This document shows, in pieces, positions 26,475 to 35,392 of a stretch of DNA of 64,000 nt (its first letter is position 1; every line of letters begins with the position of its first letter). The DNA is from Bog-113 sp963752695 (GTDB lineage: Bacteria; Acidobacteriota; Terriglobia; Bryobacterales; Bryobacteraceae). The position numbers were made by a program, and so were the translations under genes. The notes beneath the pieces were generated by a model. It made no database searches and had not been told where the DNA came from. It saw only the letters and a list, made by a program, of their open reading frames with translations. The stretch spans positions 992,001 through 1,056,000 of the forward strand of contig CAVVZB010000002.1 of the NCBI GenBank assembly GCA_963752695.1, read 5' to 3'.

Positions 26475-29400
26475 TCAGAACATAAGTTTCAGCGCGAGTT
26501 GAATCAGACGCGGATCACGAGCGCGCAGCACCTTGCCAAATGTGCCGCCCTGCGTGACGTCCCCGTCGGAGATGTTGCCGTCTACCTTACTGAATTGCGC
26601 ATGGTTTGCGGCATTGAAGAACTCCGCGCGGAATTGCATGTTGAACCGTTCGGTCACGCGGGTGTCTTTGAGGACACTCACATCCAGGTTATTGATACCT
26701 GGGCCACAGCACACGGTTCGCGGCGAGTCGCCAATCACGCCCAATTGCGTTGGCTGCTGAAACGCGGACGGATCGAATGCCAGATTGTAGCCGTTCCGGG
26801 GGTTGAGCTTCTGGAACGGCTTGACGATATTCGGTTCGCCGGCCGAAGAGAAGAAGAAGCTATTTTGCAATTCCAGGTCATCTGAAGACGTAATTGGAAC
26901 GGGGAAGCCGCTCTGGAAGGTCACAATCCCTGACGTACCCCATCCATTCAGGAGCGTCCCGGCTAGACCCTTCGTAGCGAATTTTGGGAATTCATAGACG
27001 TAGCTGATCACAAGCCGATGGCGCGCATCGAAATATGAGAGCGATCGACTCAGCGCGTAATTCAGAGGATTTAGCTCATTCTCAAAGCTCGACGCGTTAT
27101 CTATCGATTTGCTGAAGGTGTAAGCCGCCTGGAATTGGAGCCCATGCGCAAACCGTTTCTCCGCGCTGATCTGAAGCGAATTGTAGTTCGAGTTGGCAAT
27201 CGTATCCTCAGCGAAAATGCTCGCGAAGACCGGAACCCCATCGGGAGGACATCCACTTCCCGTTAGCGGGTTGCACAGCGGCGAGGAATATTTCCGTAAC
27301 CCGACGAGGGTGATCGGATTGGGATTCGGCCCCGTCACTGACGATTGCGGGCCATAGGGCAGATGCAAGGTGAAGCCGGGGGGAATCTCATTCGGCTGAA
27401 CCGTATAAGCGGAGTCTGCCGAGAATGGACCGCAGGCGAGGCTCGCATCCCCGGTCAAACCCGACAGCGCATTTAAATCCAGACAAGGCTGCGCTTGACC
27501 GTAGTTTAGATCGTGGGAAGCGAGCAGCCGGTGCCCCTGGGAACCGACATAGCCGATTTGGAACAGGATGTCGCCCTTCAACTGACGCTGGATATTAAAG
27601 TTGTATTGCTCCGCGTATTGTGTTCTCAGGTTGGGCTGAAATTGCCCATAAAGCAACAGCGGGCGAAAGCTGGACCAATCGATTGAACTGCCGCGCGGCG
27701 GGCTCAGAATCCCATTGAACGGGTTCGGATTCACGGTCCCGTTTTGCCCCACAAACGGCGTGTTGAAGAGCGGATTCGATAAGGAAGTGCTGCCCCCGAA
27801 TGGAGGCTCCGCGCTAAACTGCTCAAGCACTAACTGCTCCACCGGGTTATAAAACATGCCCCACCCCATTCGAATGCTCGTTTTCCCCGGCGCCCCAAGC
27901 AGCAGCCCGAGAAGTCCGGAACTGGCGGACGGGCTGTAAGCCAATCCAATTCGCGGCGCGAACGACTTATAGTAGGTGTTCGTCAACGCCGCCGGGACAC
28001 CAGTGTCACCGGGGAACACCAGGCCCAAAGGATTGACCGCATTCGCCGGGCCGGAAGGGCTGCAATCCGTGCTGCCGAAGGTTTGCACTAGCGGGTTATC
28101 AGGGCTGAGCTGGCAAGGATAGATCGCGGTAGCCTGGCCGGGGTGAAATGTCTGCACTCGCTGACCGATATCTTTCAACGGCGTATTCAGCTCCCATCGC
28201 AGGCCATAATTCAAAGTCAGTGTCTTTCGAATCTTCCAGCTGTCTTGCGCGAATAGATAAAGTGCCGTGCTGCGCACGTTTTCCGATTGCGCCGAGCCCT
28301 GCGAGTAGGTGTTGGGAAGGCCTAGCAAGTAATCCGCGAATAGATCACCCGCGCCCACATCGTTGGCGCCTCCACTGTTAAACGAATAATTGCCGTTAAC
28401 GTTGAAGTAGAGTGTCTGGTCGAATCGCTGACGGCGTACATCCACTCCGACCTTAAGACTGTGATCGCCAATTACCTTACTCAAGTTATCAGTCCAATGG
28501 AAACTATTCCCGATCTGCGGCAACTCGCCTTCCGAGCTGTTGCCGATGCTAAAGCCGCCGGATACGTTGATGAACGGAACGCCTTCGTGCGTTGGACCCA
28601 GATTAGGTGTGATTCCAAACTTGGGATTGGTGGGGTCGTTGAAGCAGTTGGAAGCAGGGACCGCGGCACCGCAGGAATCGACCACCAGGTTGGTAGCTTG
28701 CGGATGGTTGAATTTCAATTGGCCCTCGCGAAAATACCCAAAGTGAGCTTCATTTACGGTGGTGGGACTAATCGTCCAGGTTTCCGCGATGTTGAACTGT
28801 TGGCTGCGCGTGCTGTAGTCTGACCCAAACCCAGGGACATTGGCTCCGGCGGCTTGGAAGCGGGCGAATGGCCGCTCGGCGGCATCATCGTCGAAGTAGT
28901 AATAGAAATTAAGTTGGTGGTTATCGGATATCTTATGGTCGACGCGAATAGTCGATTGAATCCCGCTATCAGCCTGCACGGGAACCGTCTGCAGCGTATT
29001 GCCGCCGACGTTCGGAAGCGGCACATATTTCGCCAGTAAAGCGGCTGCAGTCGGATCGAAGCAACTAGTCGGGATGACGCTCGAGGGAAAAATCGTGGAC
29101 CATGGAGTTCCCGCCGCGATTGGTCCCGCACCCTGGGCCGCCACCGTTGCCCCACACCCCGGCCGTGAGTTTAAGACTGTCGCCAGGTTTGCATCGGTCA
29201 AAGTACCGGAAAAAGGGCCCCCCGCGGAGAAGTCGCCCGCGCGCTCGGCCACCGTGGGGACGCTCACCAGATCCGACGAGATTCCCTGCCGAATCTCACG
29301 CTGCTCGGCGGAGACGAAGAAGAAGGTCCTGTTCTTCAAGATCGGGCCGCCGAGGGTCCCACCAAATTGGTTCTGATTGAACTTCGGTTTGTCGGTATCG

Positions 29401-30212
29401 AAGAAGCCGCGCGTATTGAGCGCCTTATTGCGGAAAAATTCGTAAGCGTCCCCATGAATCTGGTTTGTTCCGCTTTTGGTCACCACGTTTACGACCGAGC
29501 CCGAGTTGCGCCCGTACTCGGCATCGAACGTATTGGTGAGAACGCGAAACTCTTCAATCGTGTCGGGCGAAGGCTGGATAGCAGGCACGCCAATGAACTG
29601 ATCGTTGGCGTCGCTTCCATTCACATTGAAGTTGTTTGCCCGGCCGCGCCCGCCGTTTACCGAGACCACACCCGCGTTCTCGCTGCCTGCAAACAAATCA
29701 CTACCCTGCTGGGATTGAACTCCCGGTTGCAGTTGAAGCAGCTGGTATGTGTCGCGTGTATTCAGAGGAAGTCCCACAATGGACGTCGCGTTAACCACCG
29801 CTCCCATCTGCGTACTGGTGGTCTCTACTAAGGCGGCTTGTGCCTCGGCCGTGACGGTCTGCGTCGTGGTGCCGAGTTCCAGCGTTGCATTGACTTCGAT
29901 CACGTGACCTAACGTGACAGCCACGTTCTCCTGGATGTAGGTTTTAAACCCGGGAGCTTGAACCTCTACCGAGTAGGTCCCCACTGGGATCGTGGGCAGA
30001 ATAAATCCGCCTTTTTCGTCCGTAGCGCCCCGCCGGGTGATACCGCCTGAAGCCATGGAAGCTGTGACCTGTGCTCCTCGAATCACCAGCGCCGACGGGT
30101 CCTTGATCGTGCCGCGCAGTTCGCCCGTAGTTTGCGCGCCCAGTACACCTGCCGCCATCAGCCCGACACAAAGAGCCGTCAAACGTTTACCGCTTATGGA
30201 AACCTTCGGCAT
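26475..30212 (-). CDS. TonB-dependent receptor with carboxypeptidase-regulatory domain (Oar-like)
   Basis: A 1245-residue outer-membrane protein. The ATG at 30212 has an AGGAGGTG Shine-Dalgarno nine bases upstream and gives a signal peptide, RLTALCVGLMAAGVLGAQ. Residues 25-110 are a CarboxypepD_reg domain (GELRGTIKDPSALVIRGAQV, then GTYSVEVQAPGFKTY). The plug follows (STQMGAVVNATSIVGLPLNT), then a long beta barrel with many aromatic/glycine strands, ending in the barrel strand RDPRLIQLALKLMF. Such receptors are abundant in acidobacteria and usually import a substrate of adjacent catabolic genes; here that would be a polyamine or a polyamine-containing compound, as an inference. Leader features are listed separately. 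Confidence 0.9.
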   Translation of the reverse strand: MPKVSISGKRLTALCVGLMAAGVLGAQTTGELRGTIKDPSALVIRGAQVTASMASGGITRRGATDEKGGFILPTIPVGTYSVEVQAPGFKTYIQENVAVTLGHVIEVNATLELGTTTQTVTAEAQAALVETTSTQMGAVVNATSIVGLPLNTRDTYQLLQLQPGVQSQQGSDLFAGSENAGVVSVNGGRGRANNFNVNGSDANDQFIGVPAIQPSPDTIEEFRVLTNTFDAEYGRNSGSVVNVVTKSGTNQIHGDAYEFFRNKALNTRGFFDTDKPKFNQNQFGGTLGGPILKNRTFFFVSAEQREIRQGISSDLVSVPTVAERAGDFSAGGPFSGTLTDANLATVLNSRPGCGATVAAQGAGPIAAGTPWSTIFPSSVIPTSCFDPTAAALLAKYVPLPNVGGNTLQTVPVQADSGIQSTIRVDHKISDNHQLNFYYYFDDDAAERPFARFQAAGANVPGFGSDYSTRSQQFNIAETWTISPTTVNEAHFGYFREGQLKFNHPQATNLVVDSCGAAVPASNCFNDPTNPKFGITPNLGPTHEGVPFINVSGGFSIGNSSEGELPQIGNSFHWTDNLSKVIGDHSLKVGVDVRRQRFDQTLYFNVNGNYSFNSGGANDVGAGDLFADYLLGLPNTYSQGSAQSENVRSTALYLFAQDSWKIRKTLTLNYGLRWELNTPLKDIGQRVQTFHPGQATAIYPCQLSPDNPLVQTFGSTDCSPSGPANAVNPLGLVFPGDTGVPAALTNTYYKSFAPRIGLAYSPSASSGLLGLLLGAPGKTSIRMGWGMFYNPVEQLVLEQFSAEPPFGGSTSLSNPLFNTPFVGQNGTVNPNPFNGILSPPRGSSIDWSSFRPLLLYGQFQPNLRTQYAEQYNFNIQRQLKGDILFQIGYVGSQGHRLLASHDLNYGQAQPCLDLNALSGLTGDASLACGPFSADSAYTVQPNEIPPGFTLHLPYGPQSSVTGPNPNPITLVGLRKYSSPLCNPLTGSGCPPDGVPVFASIFAEDTIANSNYNSLQISAEKRFAHGLQFQAAYTFSKSIDNASSFENELNPLNYALSRSLSYFDARHRLVISYVYEFPKFATKGLAGTLLNGWGTSGIVTFQSGFPVPITSSDDLELQNSFFFSSAGEPNIVKPFQKLNPRNGYNLAFDPSAFQQPTQLGVIGDSPRTVCCGPGINNLDVSVLKDTRVTERFNMQFRAEFFNAANHAQFSKVDGNISDGDVTQGGTFGKVLRARDPRLIQLALKLMF

Positions 30213-30229
30213 TTCCCTGGCACCTCCTG

Positions 30230-30257
30230 AAAAATCGGAGTGGCTGCATCGCACTCC
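30230..30257 (-). promoter_or_regulatory. attenuator-like hairpin in the receptor leader
   Basis: On the minus strand GGAGTG (30257-30252) pairs perfectly with CACTCC (30242-30237) across a 9-base loop, and a run of five T follows two bases later (30234-30230). The Shine-Dalgarno of the receptor gene begins just after. The stem is short, so it is a candidate only, but the order is that of a leader terminator placed before a start codon. Confidence 0.4.
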
Positions 30258-30289
30258 AACACCTTGAGGGACGCGGCAAGGATTTCGGA

Positions 30290-30295
30290 ATTATA
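30290..30295 (-). promoter_or_regulatory. candidate -10 box for the receptor/polyamine operon
   Basis: A perfect TATAAT reads on the minus strand at 30295-30290, which would put the transcript start about 70 bases before the receptor ATG and upstream of the hairpin. No good -35 hexamer is seen at 16 to 18 bases, so the promoter would be extended, activated, or not a sigma-70 promoter. Confidence 0.35.
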
Positions 30296-30354
30296 ACGCC
30301 ACGCGTGAACTGAACGGCGCGCGCCACCCTAATGTCTCTTAAAAAACCGCCGAT

Positions 30355-32349
30355 ATGCCCCTTAGAATGCTTTTCGCAGGCAGAACCGTGGCCAAAAGAT
30401 TCGTGTTGAGCATCGGCGCCCTTGCCGTTCTTGCAATACACCCGGCGGCTATTCAGGCTGCGAAACCGGCCCGCGTGTACATCCACGCTCGCGACATCCA
30501 GGAGATGCCGGTGAAAGAGGCGGCCCGATCCTACCCTGTCCATATTCGCGGGGTTGTGACGTTTCTAGACAACCAGGTTGGTGATCTCTTTATCCAGGAC
30601 AATACTGCTGGGATTTTCGTTTTCCCCAAAGACTCCAAGTCGGACGTTCCCCTTCAGCCAGGGTACTGGGTGGACGTAACCGGACAGACTACCCCAGGAG
30701 CCTTCTCCCCCTGTATCGACCATGCCCGGATCAAGGTGTTGGGTCCTCACTCATTCCCGCAACCGGATCACCCTACATTCGATTCGTTGATGACCGGGAA
30801 GGAGGACGGGCAATGGGTCGAACTCGAGGGTGTCGCCCGCTCGGGCGAAGTCAAACAAGGCCATCTCTTGCTTAACTTGAGCATGTTGGGTGGAACCGCC
30901 ATAGCGGTCACTACGGATTTCGGCCCAGACTGGGCGAAGACCCTAGTCGACGCCAAGCTGCGATTAACCGGGGCCGTGGAACAGCTCCACAACGAGCGTC
31001 GCCAGTCCGTCGGCATGCGCTTGATGGTTCCTACCGGTTTTCTGCGAGTGATCGAACCAGCCCCGTCCTTGATCTCTGAATCTACGATCGACTCGGTCCG
31101 CGCGTATCACAAACAAGATGAGCTCATGCACCGGATCCGCGTTCGGGGGACCGTAATCGGTGGCGACCCCGGATCCGGAATCTACATCGCTGACGGAGAA
31201 AATAGTCTCAGAGTGGAAGGTTATCCGGGATGCGTCGCCAAGAACGGCGATCGAGTCGATGTCATCGGGTTTCCGGGCTCCATCGGGAGTCGCCCCGCAC
31301 TACAAGACGCCACATGCAAGCCGGCGGGCAAGCGCATACCCATCATGCCCATCAGTCTCAGGGTCGAAGACATCCTGCCGCCCACGGGAGATTCCGAGTC
31401 TTCGGCCTACGTCTACACAGAGGGCAAGCACTACGACATGAGCCTCATCCGAATTCAAGGAACCCTGATTCAGAACTCGACGGGCCCCGCCGGAACCATT
31501 CTGCTCATGGAGTCGAATGGTAAACGCTTTTCGGCGCGCTTGCGAGGCGTGGAACAGCCTGACGGTCTTGAGACCGGGAGTGTTCTGGAACTCACGGGCG
31601 TATCCCTGGTTGACTTCAGTCAGTATGGAAGACCTGAGACGTTTCGCGTTACTTTGCGCAGTCTTGCCGACATCAAGATCCTCAAGGCGGCTCCTTGGTG
31701 GAATTTGCGCAACGCGGTGCGAGTGCTCAGCATCATGGCTGTCTTCTTGATATCCGCCATCTTCTTCATGGTGCGCCAGGCCGTCGAATTGCGAGAAGCA
31801 AACCGAACGCTCCACCGTCTTTCCTATCAGGACGGATTAACCGGGCTAGCTAACCGGCGCAAGTTCGATTCAACTCTGACTGCGGAAATTAAGCGAGCCG
31901 CCAGGGCGTCTTCCCAGATTTCCTTGCTCATGATCGATATCGATCACTTCAAATCTCTCAATGATTGCTATGGCCATCAACGCGGGGACGATTGCTTGAT
32001 CTCTGTCGCTCGTGCCTTACAGTCGGTTCCTCTGCGGGGCTCCGATTTGGTGGCGCGTTACGGCGGAGAAGAATTCGCCGTCATTCTTTCCGGTAGCAAT
32101 GCGGCTGGAGCCATGGCAGTAGCCGAAAATCTCCGCGCGGCCGTTCTGGAACTCGGGATCTGCCATGACCGCTCCCCATTCCGTCAAGTGACCATCAGCG
32201 TCGGCGTCAGTACGCTGATGGCCTTCCGGGCTGTGCTTCCCGCCACCTTGATTGAACAAGCCGATCAGGCGCTTTACGCATCTAAAATGAGCGGCCGCAA
32301 TCGAAGCACTCTTTTCGAAGAGCAACTAGATCTCGCAACCGCTCTCTAG
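30355..32349 (+). CDS. membrane diguanylate cyclase with periplasmic OB-like repeats
   Basis: A 664-residue protein. A signal or anchor helix occupies residues 12-35 and a membrane helix residues 450-475 (SIMAVFLISAIFFMV). Between them, four OB-fold-like units can be seen, each with a motif such as VHIRGVVTF, IRVRGTVIG or IRIQGTLIQ. The C-terminal domain is a GGDEF cyclase: DGLTGLANRRKFD, DIDHFKSLND and the active site RYGGEEFAVIL near residue 570. The inhibitory site RGSD lies five residues before GGEEF, so c-di-GMP feedback is expected. It probably senses something in the periplasm. No clear Shine-Dalgarno; start could be at the second ATG (30367). Confidence 0.87.
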   Translation: MPLRMLFAGRTVAKRFVLSIGALAVLAIHPAAIQAAKPARVYIHARDIQEMPVKEAARSYPVHIRGVVTFLDNQVGDLFIQDNTAGIFVFPKDSKSDVPLQPGYWVDVTGQTTPGAFSPCIDHARIKVLGPHSFPQPDHPTFDSLMTGKEDGQWVELEGVARSGEVKQGHLLLNLSMLGGTAIAVTTDFGPDWAKTLVDAKLRLTGAVEQLHNERRQSVGMRLMVPTGFLRVIEPAPSLISESTIDSVRAYHKQDELMHRIRVRGTVIGGDPGSGIYIADGENSLRVEGYPGCVAKNGDRVDVIGFPGSIGSRPALQDATCKPAGKRIPIMPISLRVEDILPPTGDSESSAYVYTEGKHYDMSLIRIQGTLIQNSTGPAGTILLMESNGKRFSARLRGVEQPDGLETGSVLELTGVSLVDFSQYGRPETFRVTLRSLADIKILKAAPWWNLRNAVRVLSIMAVFLISAIFFMVRQAVELREANRTLHRLSYQDGLTGLANRRKFDSTLTAEIKRAARASSQISLLMIDIDHFKSLNDCYGHQRGDDCLISVARALQSVPLRGSDLVARYGGEEFAVILSGSNAAGAMAVAENLRAAVLELGICHDRSPFRQVTISVGVSTLMAFRAVLPATLIEQADQALYASKMSGRNRSTLFEEQLDLATAL

Positions 32350-32380
32350 ACGCAGTATTCGGGGACGTCTGGCACGCTCT

Positions 32381-33619
32381 TTAGACCGAGTACGTTCGGC
32401 CTTTGTGGGCCCCGATAAGAATCTGGAAAATCCGATGGGCGATCAGTTCGTGAAGCGTGAGAAGCTCCTTATGGGCTTCGAAGATTGCATTTGCATCGAT
32501 TGTTTGAGGCAGCGGAGCGCCTGCTTTCAACGCTTCTGTCGCTTCCCGCAGAATGGGATCTTCCATGACTTCGCCTGCCATCTCCCAGAGCGTAATAAAG
32601 CGATCGATCGCGGTTGGGAAACTTACCGAGAACACTCCCCGATTGCTCGTTGTGCGTGGCGGCTTGTAATCGAGATTGAATGGGCCATTGTACCCGTGGC
32701 TGCGTAACATGACCAATACATTCAACCAATCCAGCGGGTTCACCAAGCCGACCGCAATATCCACATCGTGCTTGAGCCGATAGCCATCGTTAATGTCAAA
32801 ATGCCAAAGCTTGCCCGACAGAATGGCGCGGGCCAAGGCAGCGCGAGGTGCGGCGCCCCACATCAATTCGTGCAAATACTCCGGGTTTAGGCCAACCATT
32901 TCGGGATGCGTCAGTAGTCCCGATGAGATAAAGCCCAACATTGCATCGCTAGTCGGCAGCAGGATTTCAGCAGCAGGCTCGAACGGCTTGGCTTCCATAC
33001 AATGCTTGAGCGTGGGGCGGCCGAGTTTCGCCGCTACTTCGATGTCATGCTCGCAGGCAGCGTTGAGGGTTTGCGCATACCACCGGAGCGTCTCGGTTTC
33101 CTCTACCGCGCCTTGCACCTGGTATCCCAGCGAGCCTGGCCAATAGACGGCAAACTGGGCGCCTAGCTCATGGCCGATATCCACCGTATTCTTCACCCGG
33201 AAGTTTGCGTACTCACGAATCGCGGGCGACTCCGCCGCGGGGCTGGCTGCCCACACCGCGTGGAAAAACGTCTCCGTCGTGACCATGGAACATTTCAGGC
33301 CATTGTCACTAAGATCCTGCTTGATGCGCGCCACGATGGCGTGCTGCTCGTCTTTCCCGATTGCCTCGGTTGGTATAACGTCGGTGTCATGCGTGCACCA
33401 CCAGTTCAGGCCGATCTTTCCGTACTCGCGGATCACCTCGGTGAAGGACACCTCCGCGCGCGTCGGAGCGTGGAAGAGCGCATGCCCGGGGTATGCGGCG
33501 GACCACTGGGGGCCTGTGATGAAGTACTTTCGCCGCTGATCGGGTGTGTAGGAGCCTCCGCAGGCTTGGGTCAGACGCTCAATGAGCGGGAGCTGTTGCT
33601 CGGTTGGAATAGAAGCCAT
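32381..33619 (-). CDS. xylose-isomerase-like TIM-barrel protein
   Basis: A 412-residue sugar-isomerase-fold protein. The class I xylose isomerase landmarks appear in altered form: THDTDVIP for the histidine/aspartate site, EAKPFEPAAEILLPT in place of the EPKP segment, and HFDINDG for the metal-binding aspartates. The usual WGGREG tryptophan motif is replaced by YWPGSLGYQ, so substrate is likely not xylose or is relaxed. Family fold is supported; the reaction is not. No sugar-kinase or transport genes are adjacent. It stands alone, convergent with the cyclase gene and divergent from tatA. Confidence 0.72.
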   Translation of the reverse strand: MASIPTEQQLPLIERLTQACGGSYTPDQRRKYFITGPQWSAAYPGHALFHAPTRAEVSFTEVIREYGKIGLNWWCTHDTDVIPTEAIGKDEQHAIVARIKQDLSDNGLKCSMVTTETFFHAVWAASPAAESPAIREYANFRVKNTVDIGHELGAQFAVYWPGSLGYQVQGAVEETETLRWYAQTLNAACEHDIEVAAKLGRPTLKHCMEAKPFEPAAEILLPTSDAMLGFISSGLLTHPEMVGLNPEYLHELMWGAAPRAALARAILSGKLWHFDINDGYRLKHDVDIAVGLVNPLDWLNVLVMLRSHGYNGPFNLDYKPPRTTSNRGVFSVSFPTAIDRFITLWEMAGEVMEDPILREATEALKAGAPLPQTIDANAIFEAHKELLTLHELIAHRIFQILIGAHKGRTYSV

Positions 33620-33740
33620 AGTGTTCGTGATCTAGGATATACCGGTACGGTCGCCCGCTGGCGTCGCCAATTGTGGGAAGCCGATCGTACCAGAAGTTGG
33701 ACGTCGACCCGCCCTTCAGATCGCATACAATCAGGAGGGA

Positions 33741-33959
33741 ATGGGAGCACCCGATATGTCCTTGAATACGATGGCGCTGCTACTGCTGCGCGGTCAGGAT
33801 CTGCTGGTAGTCGTGGCGTTGCTGCTGCTTGTGTTTGGTGGGAAAAAGCTTCCGGAATTGGCGAAGGGGTTGGGAGAGAGCATCCGCAACTTCAAGAGTT
33901 CGATTAAAGAAGACGAAGTGAAGACTGAAGAGAAGAAGGAAGCGAAGACCGAGGCCTAA
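33741..33959 (+). CDS. tatA: Sec-independent translocase TatA/E
   Basis: A 72-residue Tat component. One membrane helix (LLVVVALLLLVFGGKKLPEL) is followed by the hinge FGGKKLPELAKGLGESIRNFKSS, the TatA signature amphipathic helix, and a short charged tail rich in glutamate and lysine. AGGAGG lies only two bases before the ATG at 33741, whereas GGGAG at 33743-33747 is eight bases from ATG 33756, so a 67-residue product from 33756 is equally possible. TatA forms the pore used by exported proteins such as the Tat-type spermidine dehydrogenase. No tatC is adjacent. Confidence 0.9.
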   Translation: MGAPDMSLNTMALLLLRGQDLLVVVALLLLVFGGKKLPELAKGLGESIRNFKSSIKEDEVKTEEKKEAKTEA

Positions 33960-33987
33960 AGCCTTCACAACCGCTACTCAACAAATG

Positions 33988-34018
33988 ACCCCGTGCAGCA
34001 ATGACGCTCCACGGGGGT
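33988..34018. terminator. bidirectional terminator between tatA and the HU gene
   Basis: ACCCCGTG at 33988-33995 pairs with CACGGGGGT at 34010-34018 over a 14-base loop. A short T run follows on the + strand. It lies between two convergent genes (tatA and HU), where a shared terminator is expected. The T tract is short, so efficiency may be moderate. Confidence 0.65.
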
Positions 34019-34044
34019 TTCGTTCGGTTGGCCTGTACTAGTGG

Positions 34045-34359
34045 CTATGCCTTGGCTTTCTTGGGTGGAACGATGGAGTCCTTCGCTGCCTTGGCGACGC
34101 GGAACTTTACGACCTTCTTGGCGGGTATCTTGATCGATTCACCGGTCGCGGGATTGCGGCCCATTCGGGCTTTGCGTTCCACGCGGACCAGCCGTCCGAG
34201 CCCCGGGAGCACGAACACTCCATTTTTCTTTACCTCCGCTACCGCCAACTGCGATAGGTGGTCCAGCATCAAGCGGGCCGTCTTATTGGGAACCTCGCAC
34301 TCCTCCGCGAGAGCTCTCATCAATTGCGTTTGCGTCATTCTTGTTGTAGTAGTTGCCAA
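34045..34359 (-). CDS. HU/IHF-family DNA-binding protein
   Basis: A 104-residue nucleoid protein from a TTG start at 34359, chosen because GGAGG lies five bases upstream; the ATG at 34338 (MTQTQLMRAL) is an alternative. The body follows the HU plan: an N-terminal helix pair (QLMRALAEECEVPNKTARLML), then the beta arm core VFVLPGLGRLVRVERKARMGRNPATGE, the last portion being the HU/IHF signature with GRNPATG. A lysine/alanine-rich tail (residues 85-104) extends beyond E. coli HU. It bends and compacts DNA. Gene stands alone, ending at the shared terminator. Confidence 0.87.
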   Translation of the reverse strand: MATTTTRMTQTQLMRALAEECEVPNKTARLMLDHLSQLAVAEVKKNGVFVLPGLGRLVRVERKARMGRNPATGESIKIPAKKVVKFRVAKAAKDSIVPPKKAKA

Positions 34360-34612
34360 CTTGACCTCCAGTGCGACGTTATCATGGCGGATTGCGGACC
34401 GGTGCGGGACCAAATGCCATTTGCTTCGGTGACATCAAGGCCCGGTGCCGCGCCCCTATCCAAAACGTAACAATCATACGGAACAGAGCGGAGCGAAGTA
34501 AAGGGACAATGCTCAGAAAGGCCGCTTTTTCTGGGAAATTGATGAATTTTCACGTCCAGCGTGCCGTACTGCCGCCGATGGGCCGGCGCGTGGACCTTTC
34601 TGGAGAAGTCAA
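34360..34612. other. intergenic region between the HU gene and the GNAT gene
   Basis: About 250 bases between divergent genes. It presumably holds both promoters. I see a short palindrome CAGAAA/TTTCTG at 34514-34533 but no convincing -35/-10 pair, tRNA or conserved small ORF. Confidence 0.4.
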
Positions 34613-35392
34613 GTGACGGCTTTCGCCACTGTTGACGCCAATCTTCAGGATTGTTTCCGAGCTCTGGCCGGAGGCCGCGAGCATGCCGAAGTTCGCCGGC
34701 TCGGAGGTATTCACCTCATCTCCCTCGGTGTCCGATTTCAGATGTTCAACGCCGCGTGCCTCGCGTTCCCGGTGGAAAGCGAAGCCGATTTCGACCGCCG
34801 GCTCGCCACCGCTTCCGTTCATTTTGGCGCTCGGGGAACCGAGTGGTCCTTCTGGCTTTGCGACGGCATGCTGCCGGATGGTGTACGTCGCAAAGCCCAT
34901 CGCGCATTTTCCCGGATCGGATTCAACATGGCAACGCAGATGCCCGGAATGCTCGCCGGCGGATTGCAGCCACCCAGCCGTCCATTGCCTGAAATCGAGA
35001 TTCGCCAAGTCAAGTCACTTGCTGAGTTGCGCGATTTCTGCGCGATCGGATCACGCTGCTTTCGCGTACCAACCGACTTGTTTAACGAAGTCTTCGATCA
35101 CGCCACCCTCGTGCGGGAACCCTTCCGAGCCTGGGTCGGGTATGTCCACGGCCGGCCGGTCGCGACATCCGCCACCATCGCAAGTGGTGGGTCATTGGGA
35201 ATTTACAACGTCGCTACCCTTCCGGAAATGCGGCGAGCCGGCTACGGGGAAGCCATCTTGCGCGCGAGCGTAGCCCATGAGCAGGAGCAGCATGGGCCGC
35301 TACCGCTGACGCTTCAATCCACGCTATCAGGCCTTTCGCTTTATGAGCGCATCGGATTCGAGGCAGTCACGAACTTCCGCGTATGGGTTTGA
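34613..35392 (+). CDS. GNAT-family N-acetyltransferase
   Basis: A 259-residue protein. The C-terminal 130 residues form a GNAT domain: the acetyl-CoA loop is PEMRRAGYGEAIL (the RRxGxG/A pattern) near residue 205, and SLYERIGFEAVTNFRVW closes the fold. The N-terminal half (to about residue 125) resembles a second, degenerate GNAT-like half without the loop. Substrate is not predictable. The start is GTG. The stop overlaps the next gene by 10 bases, which starts a run of five coupled genes ending in a copper-type ATPase. Confidence 0.78.
   Translation: MTAFATVDANLQDCFRALAGGREHAEVRRLGGIHLISLGVRFQMFNAACLAFPVESEADFDRRLATASVHFGARGTEWSFWLCDGMLPDGVRRKAHRAFSRIGFNMATQMPGMLAGGLQPPSRPLPEIEIRQVKSLAELRDFCAIGSRCFRVPTDLFNEVFDHATLVREPFRAWVGYVHGRPVATSATIASGGSLGIYNVATLPEMRRAGYGEAILRASVAHEQEQHGPLPLTLQSTLSGLSLYERIGFEAVTNFRVWV

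Noticed and set aside
33170..33907. A 245-residue + strand open frame
   Set aside because: It is antisense to the xylose-isomerase-like gene and crosses tatA in another frame. No family features are visible.
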